A program made the translations under genes and the position numbers. From the NCBI GenBank assembly GCA_900768725.1, contig CAAGDU010000041.1, positions 1 through 9,867 on the forward strand: 9,867 nt of DNA. Reading direction: 5' to 3'. Positions 1-6,277 of the stretch are shown here, piece after piece. The DNA is from Bacteroidales bacterium (GTDB lineage Bacteria; Bacteroidota; Bacteroidia; Bacteroidales; Paludibacteraceae). The stretch's first letter is position 1. Every line of letters starts with the position of its first letter. The notes below the pieces were generated by a model that saw only the letters and a list, made by a program, of their open reading frames with translations, made no database searches and was not told the DNA's origin.

Positions 1-47
1 ATGACCAACATGCAATGACCAACATGCAATGACCAACATGCAATGCA
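1..47. repeat. 14-bp tandem repeat, three copies plus a partial one
   Basis: Three perfect copies of ATGACCAACATGCA occupy positions 1-42, and ATGCA (43-47) starts a fourth. The array is cut by the window edge, so its true copy number is unknown. It ends 22 bases before the GTG start of the phosphatidyltransferase gene. A period of 14 is not a multiple of three, so it is not a coding repeat. An in-frame TAA at 52-54 separates it from the gene downstream. Confidence 0.9.
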
Positions 48-69
48 AACATAAAACAACCTTTCAACT

Positions 70-717
70 GTGGAACAGTCAAAACGCATTCAAACTTCTC
101 TGCTCAATGGAGTGGAAAAGAAAGCCCTCGTGTGGATGGCAGAGCGCATGCCGCGTTGGGTAACCTCCGACATGCTCTCGTTCATAGGTTTCCTCGGAGC
201 CCTCGTGATTGCCGCAGGCTACCTACTCTCTTCTCTTAATTTCAATTGGTTATGGCTCAGCAGTGCAGGCTTTGTCATCCATTGGTTCGGCGACTCCATG
301 GACGGCACATTGGCGCGCGTGCGCAAGTGCCAGCGACCGCTCTACGGCTTCTACCTCGACCACACGCTGGATGTCATTACCGAGTTTATCATGTTCGCCG
401 GTATCGGCTTGTCGGGACTCGTGCGCTTCGACCTCTCCATGCTGGTCTTCATCGCCTACCTCTTCATGACGCTCAACGTGATGATTAACTCCCAACTCAA
501 GAGCGAGTTCCGCCTGACGTACGCCAAGTTAGGACCCACGGAGTTCCGCGTCTTGATGATTATCATCAACACACTCCTTATCTATGTGGCGCCCGTGCGC
601 GACTACATGAACTGGATTGCCCTCGTCTTGTTTGCCATCATTATGCTCATCTATCTGGTCACCGTCTGCCAAGACTTGCGCGACTATGCCCGCCGCGACC
701 CGCTCCCCAAAAAGTAG
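70..717 (+). CDS. CDP-alcohol phosphatidyltransferase family membrane protein
   Basis: This is a 215-residue integral membrane enzyme of the CDP-alcohol phosphotransferase family, which moves a phosphatidyl or phospho-alcohol group from a CDP-linked donor to an alcohol acceptor in the inner membrane. The family signature is complete: D75xxD78-G79-xx-A82-R83, then G93-xxx-D97-xxx-D101. The four Asp residues would bind the metals and the CDP moiety. The spacer between AR and G is nine residues, where classical PgsA and choline/ethanolamine enzymes have eight. Hydrophobic stretches lie near residues 37-54, 60-74, 103-118, 122-138, 160-174 and 182-199, fitting about six membrane helices. The start is the GTG at 70, because an in-frame TAA at 52-54 closes the frame upstream; the next candidate is ATG 136. 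The substrate cannot be read from sequence. The nearest downstream gene is a cardiolipin-synthase-like PLD, consistent with phospholipid work but not proof of a shared pathway. Confidence 0.88.
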   Translation: MEQSKRIQTSLLNGVEKKALVWMAERMPRWVTSDMLSFIGFLGALVIAAGYLLSSLNFNWLWLSSAGFVIHWFGDSMDGTLARVRKCQRPLYGFYLDHTLDVITEFIMFAGIGLSGLVRFDLSMLVFIAYLFMTLNVMINSQLKSEFRLTYAKLGPTEFRVLMIIINTLLIYVAPVRDYMNWIALVLFAIIMLIYLVTVCQDLRDYARRDPLPKK

Positions 718-891
718 TCTCTCCGTTAATGCTCGTTAATAGACCATTAATTTCTTCTTGGATTTCTCCATTAAAGACCATGTAAAGAACCATTAAAATA
801 TGGTCTTTTAATGAACCTTTAATGGGCTTTAATGGAGGCATAAAATGAACGAATAATTAGTGGAAATTAATGGAGAAATAGACGACAATTA
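718..891. repeat. Intergenic cluster of TTAATGG/CCATTAA motifs with inverted arms
   Basis: This gap between the phosphatidyltransferase and the PLD gene holds many short TTAATG/CATTAA motifs in both orientations. Two nested inverted structures stand out. A perfect 13-bp inverted pair joins 762-774 (ATTTCTCCATTAA) with 867-879 (TTAATGGAGAAAT). Inside it, CATTAAAGACCAT (769-781) pairs with ATGGTCTTTTAATG (800-813) with a single bulged base and an 18-nt loop. These two foldings share bases, so they would be alternative structures in RNA. It could be a leader RNA, a multi-site operator or a degenerating simple repeat. No clear promoter box was found. Confidence 0.6.
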
Positions 892-893
892 TT

Positions 894-899
894 GGAGGG
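894..899 (+). promoter_or_regulatory. Shine-Dalgarno-like GGAGGG deciding the PLD start
   Basis: GGAGGG lies about ten bases before ATG 910. The alternative start, TTG 892, overlaps this motif and would waste it. Purine-rich ribosome binding sites are uncommon in this lineage, so its good spacing supports ATG 910. Confidence 0.5.
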
Positions 900-909
900 A
901 AAAAAGAAT

Positions 910-2064
910 ATGCAGAGAATAACGAACATATTTACTGACTGTACCGACATGGTGCAGCATCTGCGAACGGACATCGCAGGTGCAACGCGCTATATCTATT
1001 TCCAGTTCTTCAAATTCGAAGCGGACGAATTGGGCAAGGCTATCGGCGAACTGCTGATAGAGCGGGCGAAGGCGGGCGTGGATGTGCGGGTTATCTACGA
1101 CGCCGTGGCTTGTTGGTACGTGCCGCGACGCTTCTTCCGCCACTTGCAGAAAGGAGGCGTTAAGGTACTGGGATTCAATGGCTTATTCTCCAATAACGGT
1201 ATCCCCGTCAACTTCCGCAACCACCGCAAGATAGTCTCCATAGACGGCGCTGCCGCCTATGTCGGCGGCATGAACATCGCCCAACGCTACTGCGATGGAG
1301 TCCACGGCGGCATCTGGCGCGACACCCACCTGCGCCTCACCGCCCCCACTGCCATCCAAGAACTCGAATCCATCTTCCTCTGGGACTGGACAGAGTGCAA
1401 AGGAGACCTCTTACTCCCCCGCCCCGCACTCGGGGTCCCCGCAAGCAACGCGCAGTGGGGTGAATATTGCGGGGAGGGGGACAGGGGGCGGGGAGATACA
1501 CTTTCCTTTCCACACTCCCCCATCCACATCCTCCCCATCAACCCCACGGACAAAGTCATGCGCATGGATGCCCTCATCTGCTACATGCTCCACCATGCGC
1601 AGCGCTACATCTACTTCCAGTCCCCCTATTTCATCCCCTCCACCACCATCCTGTCTGCCCTCAAAACTGCCCGCAACCGCGGAGTGGAAGTGCGGCTCAT
1701 GCTCCCTATCCGCGGCGATAAAGGCATTCTCGTGCCCAAAGCCACCGCCTCACACTACGACCACTTGCTGCGAGAAGGAGTGAAGATATACCTCTACCGA
1801 CGCGGCTACATGCACGCCAAGACTATCGTCATGGACGACCGCTTGACCAGTATCGGCAGCGCCAACATCGACCCGCGCAGCCTGCGCCTCTCGTATGAGG
1901 TAACGGCAGTCTTCACCGATGGCGACACTGCCTTGCAGCAACGCCACATCTTCGAGCAAGACATGGCGGAATGCAAATACCTAACTTTAACCGATTGGAG
2001 AAAAAGAAGCCTTTGGCAACGCTTCACCGAGTGCTTCGCCCGCCTCTTCGAGCACCATTTCTAA
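910..2064 (+). CDS. Phospholipase D / cardiolipin synthase-like protein (two HKD motifs)
   Basis: From ATG 910 this encodes 384 residues. Two HxKxxxxD motifs are present: H105-R-K107...D112 (followed by YVGGMN) and H302-A-K304...D309 (followed by IGSANID). This is the standard two-half active site of the phospholipase D superfamily. The bacterial members closest in layout are cardiolipin synthases, which join two phosphatidylglycerols; a transphosphatidylase or phospholipase on other lipids is also possible. Unlike classical ClsA, there is no N-terminal pair of membrane helices: residues 1-25 are polar and the protein starts almost directly with the catalytic half. Between the halves, residues about 167-200 are a Pro/Gly/Arg-rich stretch encoded by a strikingly GC-rich inverted repeat (1414-1495) that looks inserted in frame. 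The C-terminus is basic and aromatic, and may touch the membrane. The Shine-Dalgarno-like GGAGGG at 894-899 favours ATG 910 over TTG 892. Confidence 0.88.
   Translation: MQRITNIFTDCTDMVQHLRTDIAGATRYIYFQFFKFEADELGKAIGELLIERAKAGVDVRVIYDAVACWYVPRRFFRHLQKGGVKVLGFNGLFSNNGIPVNFRNHRKIVSIDGAAAYVGGMNIAQRYCDGVHGGIWRDTHLRLTAPTAIQELESIFLWDWTECKGDLLLPRPALGVPASNAQWGEYCGEGDRGRGDTLSFPHSPIHILPINPTDKVMRMDALICYMLHHAQRYIYFQSPYFIPSTTILSALKTARNRGVEVRLMLPIRGDKGILVPKATASHYDHLLREGVKIYLYRRGYMHAKTIVMDDRLTSIGSANIDPRSLRLSYEVTAVFTDGDTALQQRHIFEQDMAECKYLTLTDWRKRSLWQRFTECFARLFEHHF
1414..1495. repeat. GC-rich inverted repeat embedded in frame in the PLD gene
   Basis: Within the PLD linker, CCCCCGCCCCGCA (1416-1428) is matched at 12 of 13 bases by the inverted TGCGGGGAGGGGG (1468-1480). 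A further G-rich copy, GGGGGCGGGGAG, follows at 1484-1495. The small palindrome CGGGGTCCCCG lies at 1431-1441. The block keeps the reading frame and contributes about 30 low-complexity residues between the two catalytic halves. Its composition differs sharply from the flanking coding sequence. Confidence 0.65.
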
Positions 2065-2350
2065 GAAAAAATGGCTATAATATACAACTTGATTCCAATT
2101 ATTTAGGTAATGATATACGAGTTGACCCAAATTGTTTGTCAAACAAAAGCCGAGATTTATCCCGACTTGTCGGGACGGGGCGACATAAAACAGCGTAGGG
2201 TGAAACCCTACGGAAACGAACACCACCCCGTCCCACAAAAGCCCCAACGGGGCGACATAACTAAACAATGTAATTTGTGCAGATGCTATGTAATCCCATA
2301 ATTTTATGGATAAATTAGCGATAAATCTTGTATATCTCAAAAAAAAGCAG
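2065..2350. other. Intergenic region with a hairpin at its left end and a GC-rich repeat in the middle
   Basis: The 321-base gap between the PLD and phosphatase genes has no convincing gene. It holds, in order, an AT-rich stretch, a small palindrome TTGTTTG-T-CAAACAA (2132-2146), the GC-rich multi-hairpin element (2161-2260, listed separately), a plain AT-rich stretch, and the promoter for the phosphatase (from 2328). The PLD transcript may end in one of these hairpins, but none is followed by a clear T-run. Confidence 0.6.
2161..2260. repeat. GC-rich composite hairpin element, REP-like
   Basis: A compact element with four paired structures. CCCGAC-TT-GTCGGG spans 2161-2174. CGTAGGGT-GAA-ACCCTACG spans 2194-2212. 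GCCCC-AAC-GGGGC spans 2241-2253. A long-range 9-bp pair joins GGGACGGGG (2172-2180) with CCCCGTCCC (2226-2234) and encloses the second hairpin. ACGGGGCGACATAA is directly repeated at 2175-2188 and 2247-2260, exactly 72 bp apart. From memory, elements with this GTAGGG...CCCTAC core and GGGCGACATAA text are dispersed between genes in many Bacteroidetes genomes; I could not verify this here. No transposase is encoded in it. Confidence 0.75.
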
Positions 2351-2358
2351 TACTTTTG
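2328..2358 (+). promoter_or_regulatory. Bacteroidetes-type promoter for the HAD phosphatase
   Basis: TACTTTTG at 2351-2358 matches the Bacteroidetes -7 consensus TAnnTTTG exactly. A TTG at 2328-2330, 20 bases upstream, fits a weak -33 element (consensus TTTG). Transcription would then begin around 2363-2367, leaving a short AT-rich leader before ATG 2386. This also argues against a TTG start at 2356, which lies inside the -7 box. Confidence 0.7.
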
Positions 2359-2385
2359 CCGCAAGAAATTGTATTCTATTCGCTT

Positions 2386-3063
2386 ATGCTACTGATATTC
2401 GATTTAGACGGCACGTTGCTGAACACCATAGCGGACTTGGGAACGGCATGCAACCATGCTTTGCAAGCGTTGGGTTACCCTACGCACCCCATTGAGGAAT
2501 ATCCGAACTTGGTGGGCAATGGCGTGAACAAACTGATAGAACGTGCGCTGCCCGCGGAGGTGAAGACCTCGTGCAATGAAACGCACGATCTTATCCAGCG
2601 TATGCGGGCGGAGTTTATCCCGTACTACAACGCGCATAACCTTGACCTCACTCGCCCCTACGAAGGTATTCCCGAGACCCTGCAAGCCTTGAAAGCCGCG
2701 GGGCATCGGTTGGCAGTGGCATCTAACAAGTATCAGGAAGCCACGGCAAAGGTGGTAGCACATTTCTTCCCCGACACTTTCGATGTGGTATTCGGCGAGC
2801 GAGCCGGCGTGGAGCGAAAGCCCAATCCGCAGATTGTGTATGACATTCAACAGGCGATATACGGGAATGCAAACGATGTGCCCCCTACCCTCTATACCGG
2901 CGACAGCCTTGTGGATATAGCCACGGCGCGCAATGCCTCGTTGCCGGTGGCGGCATGCACATGGGGCTTTGTGGCTCCCGATGAACTGGCAGTCGCCCAC
3001 CCCGACTACCTACTGCACCAACCGAAAGAACTAATATCAATACTGATATCGTATTTTTCGTAA
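2386..3063 (+). CDS. gph: HAD-family phosphatase, phosphoglycolate phosphatase type
   Basis: A 225-residue cytoplasmic phosphatase of the haloacid dehalogenase superfamily. All four motifs are visible: nucleophile D6 and acid D8 in FDLDGTLL, S113 in VASNK, K145 in ERKPNP, and the metal-binding D173/D177 in TGDSLVD. The roughly 70-residue helical segment between motif I and motif II (about 15-90) is a C1 cap, as in Gph and PGMB-type enzymes. Phosphoglycolate, which arises during repair of oxidised DNA ends or from oxygenase side reactions, is the likeliest substrate, but the cap decides specificity and other small phosphate esters are possible. ATG 2386 is chosen because the protein then begins four residues before the motif I core, as is usual, and because the promoter -7 box overlaps the alternative TTG 2356. 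The last codons run into the repeat array downstream. Confidence 0.85.
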   Translation: MLLIFDLDGTLLNTIADLGTACNHALQALGYPTHPIEEYPNLVGNGVNKLIERALPAEVKTSCNETHDLIQRMRAEFIPYYNAHNLDLTRPYEGIPETLQALKAAGHRLAVASNKYQEATAKVVAHFFPDTFDVVFGERAGVERKPNPQIVYDIQQAIYGNANDVPPTLYTGDSLVDIATARNASLPVAACTWGFVAPDELAVAHPDYLLHQPKELISILISYFS

Positions 3064-3253
3064 TTATCGTTGTTTCCGTATTCTTCGTTTGGTGAACGTA
3101 TTTTTCGTAAAAAACGTCAAACTACAAAGACTACGAATACAACGCATACTACGTAAACAACGTAAAGCAGGAGGGGACTCACACGACAAGTCGGTATGTA
3201 CCACCTGCGTACCCGGACAACGAAAACTACGTAAAACTACATAAACTACGTTA
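3054..3253. repeat. Period-9 ACTACGTAA-type repeat array with opposite-facing halves
   Basis: The gap before the aminotransferase is built of 9-bp units. Left half, in TTCGT orientation: TTTTTCGTA (3054-3062, overlapping the phosphatase stop codon), ATTATCGTT, GTTTCCGTA and TTCTTCGTT run without gaps to 3089, and another TTTTTCGTA lies at 3101-3109. Right half, in ACG orientation: ACTACAAAG, ACTACGAAT, ACAACGCAT, ACTACGTAA and ACAACGTAA run without gaps from 3121 to 3165. After about 50 bp of unrelated sequence, four more units (3217-3253, with one extra A) lead to the ATG at 3256. The two halves are roughly complementary, so a long imperfect stem is possible. Confidence 0.8.
3097..3118. terminator. 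Imperfect AT-rich palindrome after the phosphatase gene, possible terminator
   Basis: ACGTATTTTTCG followed by TAAAAAACGT forms an imperfect palindrome (four outer and four inner pairs with one A-A mismatch), with T and A tracts on both strands. It could end transcription of the phosphatase, but the stem is weak and it belongs to the period-9 array, so this is tentative. Confidence 0.25.
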
Positions 3254-3255
3254 TT

Positions 3256-4464
3256 ATGAACATCTCCCTTCGTGCTCAGAACATGCCGGAATCGCCAATC
3301 CGCAAACTGGCAAAGTACGCCGATGCAGCACGCCGCAACGGTGTACATATCTATCACCTGAACATCGGTCAGCCCGACATCAAAACCCCAGCCTGCGCTC
3401 AAGAAGCATTGCAGAAATTTCGCAAAGATGTGCTCGAATATTCTCCATCACAGGGAATACAATCTCTTCGCACCAAGATGGTGGGCTATTATGCCGAGTA
3501 TGGGATAGACATCTCCCCCGATGAAATCATCATTACTACCGGCGGCTCCGAGGCAATCATGTTCGCCTACATGGCGTGCCTAAACCCGGGGGACGAGATT
3601 ATCGTAACCGACCCGAGTTATGCCAACTACATGGCGTTTGCCATCTCCTGCGGCGCCGTGGTCAAGTCCGTCAAGACCCATATCGAGGACGGCTTCAAAC
3701 TCCCGCCCGTGGAGGAGTTCGAGAAGCAAATCACCGACAAGACGCGCGCGATACTTATCTGCAACCCCAACAACCCCACCGGCTACCTCTATTCCAAGAA
3801 AGAGATGATGCAGATACGCGACCTCGTGAAGAAATACGACCTCTACCTCCTTTCCGACGAGGTCTATCGCGAGTTCATCTACACCAAGCGCCCGTATATC
3901 TCTGCCTGCCACTTGGAGGGCATAGAGAACAACGTCATCCTCATCGACTCGGTCAGCAAGCGCTATTCGGAGTGCGGCATCCGCATCGGTGCGCTCATCA
4001 CGAAGAACAAAGAGGTGCACAACGCCGTGATGAAGTTCTGTCAGGCGCGTCTCTCGCCCCCGTTGATAGGTCAGGTCATCGCCGAAGCCTCCCTCACTAC
4101 CCCGCAGGAGTACATGGAGGAGGTCTATGACGAGTACCTCTCGCGCCGCAACTACCTGATTGACCAACTCAATCAGATCCCCGGGGTCTTTGCCCCCACG
4201 CCGATGGGTGCGTTCTACACAATGGTGCAACTGCCGGTGGACGATACGGATAAGTTCTGCGAGTGGTGCCTCACCGACTTCCAGTACGAGGGACAGACCG
4301 TGATGATGGCGCCCGGCAGTGGTTTCTACACCAACCCCGAGGAGGGCAAGAAGCAGGTCCGCATGGCGTATATCCTCTGCAAGGAAGACCTCGGTCGCGC
4401 CATGCTCGTTCTGCGCAAAGCCCTCGAGACCTACAACGAACTCAACAACCTCCAATCGTACTAA
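3256..4464 (+). CDS. PLP-dependent class I/II aminotransferase
   Basis: A 402-residue cytoplasmic aminotransferase of fold type I, class I/II (aspartate aminotransferase-like). Landmarks in order: the substrate-lid motif IGQPD at 37-41, TTGGSEA at 94-100 (PLP phosphate contact), Y122 in DPSYANY, N170 in NPNNPTG (170-176), D201 and Y204 in LSDEVYREF, the Schiff-base lysine K235 in SVSKRYSECGIRIG, and the substrate carboxylate-binding arginine R369 in VRMAYI. All residues expected for activity are present and the length is typical of full-size family members. The amino-acid substrate is not clear from the motifs; aspartate, an aromatic or a branched-chain donor are all possible. The ATG start sits two bases after the last 9-bp repeat unit and has no Shine-Dalgarno. 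The gene stands alone, with repeats on both sides. Confidence 0.9.
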   Translation: MNISLRAQNMPESPIRKLAKYADAARRNGVHIYHLNIGQPDIKTPACAQEALQKFRKDVLEYSPSQGIQSLRTKMVGYYAEYGIDISPDEIIITTGGSEAIMFAYMACLNPGDEIIVTDPSYANYMAFAISCGAVVKSVKTHIEDGFKLPPVEEFEKQITDKTRAILICNPNNPTGYLYSKKEMMQIRDLVKKYDLYLLSDEVYREFIYTKRPYISACHLEGIENNVILIDSVSKRYSECGIRIGALITKNKEVHNAVMKFCQARLSPPLIGQVIAEASLTTPQEYMEEVYDEYLSRRNYLIDQLNQIPGVFAPTPMGAFYTMVQLPVDDTDKFCEWCLTDFQYEGQTVMMAPGSGFYTNPEEGKKQVRMAYILCKEDLGRAMLVLRKALETYNELNNLQSY

Positions 4465-4469
4465 GTACA

Positions 4470-4629
4470 ATTTGAAAATGAAAAATTTGAAAATTTGAGA
4501 ATTACCATGCGGCGGTAATAATTATCATATTTTCAAAATTAAATGCTCCCATGCAGTTATCGTGGTTAGCAGGCGACCTATCGGGGCTAATAATTTTCAA
4601 ATTTACAAATTTTCAAATTTACAAATTAT
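4470..4629. repeat. AATTTGAAA element, copy A (inverted AT-rich arms with a core)
   Basis: The gap between the aminotransferase and DUF456 genes is filled by one element. The left arm (about 4469-4503) is built of AATTTGAAA-like units, then ATTACCATGCGG (4501-4512). A unique core follows, and a right arm of TTTCAAATTTACAAA-like units (about 4579-4627) runs in the opposite sense. Bases 4484-4512 match copy B at 7526-7554 at 28 of 29 positions. The right arms share CTAATAATTTTCAAATTT. The element ends almost at ATG 4633, so it forms the leader of DUF456. Confidence 0.8.
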
Positions 4630-4632
4630 TAT

Positions 4633-5106
4633 ATGGACATCTTCCTAATCATCTTAGGTGCCATCTGCCTCCTGATAGGTATCCTCGGCTGCGTGTTGCC
4701 GGTGCTCCCCGGGGTGCCGTTGGCATACTGCGGGCTGCTGCTGTTGCATGCCACCGACAAGGTGCAGTTCTCGTGGCAGTTTCTCGTGATATGGGCAGTA
4801 GTAACCATCGTGGTGCAAGTATTAGACTCGGTAGTGCCGATATGGGGCACGAAGAAATTCGGCGGCTCGAAGATGGGTGTCTGGGGAAGCACCTTAGGCT
4901 TGCTCGTCGGTCTCTTCTTCGGACCATGGGGCATCGTGTTGGGACCGTTCCTCGGGGCGGTTGCCTTTGAACTGATAGACGGAAAGAACACCCGCCTTGC
5001 CTTAAAGGCGGGTTGGGGGTCGTTTGTAGGGCTCATGACCGGCACGATACTCAAACTCATCTGCTGCGGACTGATGACCTACTACTTCATCGCAGAACTC
5101 ATCTAA
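4633..5106 (+). CDS. DUF456 family membrane protein
   Basis: A 157-residue, very hydrophobic protein that I recognise as DUF456, a small integral membrane family of unknown biochemical role. Visible segments: a helix at about 2-20 followed by the Pro/Gly hinge VLPVLPGVPLAYCG (about 22-35), a second helix at about 48-66, the loop WGTKKFGGSK, a Gly-rich pair of helices at about 85-115 (including FFGPWGIVLGPFLGA), and a final helix near 133-154. The hinge and the Gly-rich GPWGxxxGPFxGA stretch are typical of the family, as is the short length. Whatever it does, it acts in the inner membrane. The ATG follows the right arm of repeat copy A directly, with no Shine-Dalgarno. Its 3' end converges on the acyltransferase gene, with only 17 bases between the two stop codons. 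Confidence 0.82.
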   Translation: MDIFLIILGAICLLIGILGCVLPVLPGVPLAYCGLLLLHATDKVQFSWQFLVIWAVVTIVVQVLDSVVPIWGTKKFGGSKMGVWGSTLGLLVGLFFGPWGIVLGPFLGAVAFELIDGKNTRLALKAGWGSFVGLMTGTILKLICCGLMTYYFIAELI

Positions 5107-5123
5107 AAATTACAAACTTTGCT

Positions 5124-6277
5124 TCACGGTTTTAGGACACTTTTTACAAAGTGTTCTATTGCTTTATCTATGGGCTTATTGATTATCTTTTGAAGATGAA
5201 TAAGAACTTTATCTATCAAGATAGCCACACAGAAGAAAATGATAGATAGTGGCAATGATATTATAACCATCTGAAATGGAGATAGAGCCAAATGTTGTGC
5301 AAAACCAGATACCCATTTATATCTGAATAAACCTCCTTCTTGTAAAACATACACTCCTACACAAGACGCGGCAATCCAATTTACAGCCTTACTTTGAAAA
5401 TGAAAAGACATTACAAATATAAATAATCCGATAGAAGCAAGCAAAATACAAGGATTATTATATGCCCACATACCCCAATGAAGAAATGTATTAGGAATAC
5501 GGATACCCAACATATTCGGCACTTCTAAACGCAAAAAGTTCAATAAACCCCACAACAATGCTCCCCCAACATACAAACCTATGCCACCAATACGCCACTT
5601 CCGAAGGTCCACATATTGGCGCAAATATCCACCTATCATATAAAGATATAGGAATTGAGCAATACTATACCCGCTCCCGTCAAATGTACTTGCCACACTA
5701 TACCACCCATAATACAAACTGGATATGGTGAGCAAAATAAGTATGATTTGGTACTGATGTTTGTTAATATGCTCCCGTGCTATATTTAGAAGCGGCGACA
5801 AGAAGAGCAATCCTAAATAAGCATTTAGGAACCAACAACCACCATTTGTAAAGGGCGAAATAGTATGCTTAAAAGCAGAAAACGAACGCTGAGGAATAGT
5901 CATAGATGCTGTTGCTGTATCTGCCCATATAGGTATTAAGGTACCGATGTTTATTGCTAATACCGTCAATAAACCATATAGCGCATACATCAAATAAAGA
6001 TTGGTAAAACTATGCACACGCGTTTTAATACCATAGTAACCAGTGATTAAGACAAATACATTCACCCCAACATATATAAAACCATGCAAGTAAAAGCAAA
6101 GTGCCTCGGCTGGATTGGAATAGTCACCTTTCAATATATCAGGAAAAAACGCATGTACTATAAAATGATGACAGACTATCATTAGCATGCAGATAATCCT
6201 CAACAACTCCGCATTGCTATCTCTTGTGGAAACAATATTTTCTTTTGCGAATACATCGGAAGATTTACCCCCCCCAT
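5124..6277 (-). CDS. Acyltransferase-3 family membrane protein, probable phase-variable gene in the OFF state
   Basis: An integral membrane acyltransferase (acyltransferase 3/OafA type), a family that transfers acetyl or other acyl groups to surface polysaccharides. About ten helices are visible, beginning with RIICMLMIVCHHF, which carries the conserved His pair of helix 1. The first usable in-frame start is TTG 6206, but the frame stays open upstream and encodes the family-typical TRDSNAELLR, so the real N-terminus lies farther up. It runs into eight G (6268-6275) directly after ATG 6277. With eight G, that ATG reads 25 codons to TGA at 6202-6200. With nine it would enter this frame and give about 384 residues. 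A second ATG at 6297 would be in frame with seven or ten G. No other ATG or GTG lies in the open frame above TTG 6206. The gene is clearly AT-richer than its neighbours. Low-level translation from TTG 6206 remains possible. Confidence 0.8.
5135..5156. terminator. Hairpin at the convergent 3' ends of DUF456 and the acyltransferase
   Basis: GGACACTTT (5135-5143) can pair with AAAGTGTTC (5148-5156) around a TTAC loop, including one G-T pair. It lies inside the last codons of the acyltransferase and just beyond the DUF456 stop. Read on the plus strand it is followed by TATTGCTTT, a poor T-run. It may stop DUF456 transcripts from running into the opposing gene. Confidence 0.3.
6268..6275 (-). repeat. 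Poly-G (8) tract at the acyltransferase start codon
   Basis: There are eight C on the plus strand, read as GGGGGGGG on the coding strand; the first G is the third base of ATG 6277. It is the longest single-G/C run in the window. Its length sets which upstream ATG is in frame with the acyltransferase: eight gives neither, nine or six gives ATG 6277, ten or seven gives ATG 6297. Tracts of this kind change length by slipped-strand mispairing in known phase-variable genes of other bacteria. Confidence 0.85.

Noticed and set aside
892..909. TTG 892 as start of the PLD protein
   Set aside because: It overlaps the GGAGGG motif at 894-899 that is well placed for ATG 910, and it adds only six residues with no family support.
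1987..2364. 125-codon open frame on the minus strand
   Set aside because: It overlaps the end of the PLD gene and reads through the GC-rich hairpin repeat; its protein has no recognisable domain. Frames like this are a by-product of the repeat.
2356..2385. TTG 2356 as start of the HAD phosphatase
   Set aside because: It lies inside the -7 promoter box, upstream of the expected transcript start; ATG 2386 gives the usual distance to motif I.
2404..3000. 198-codon open frame on the minus strand
   Set aside because: It is antisense to the HAD phosphatase, whose four motifs are all intact on the plus strand.
3121..3253. Possible CRISPR array
   Set aside because: The units are only 9 bp and contiguous, with no spacers of constant length and no cas genes nearby.
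3580..4470. 296-codon open frame on the minus strand
   Set aside because: It is antisense to the aminotransferase, which has every catalytic motif; the antisense product resembles nothing and reflects the G+C-rich third positions of the real gene.
4551..4970. 139-codon plus-strand frame overlapping DUF456
   Set aside because: It begins inside repeat copy A and runs out of frame through the DUF456 gene; the DUF456 frame gives a coherent membrane protein.
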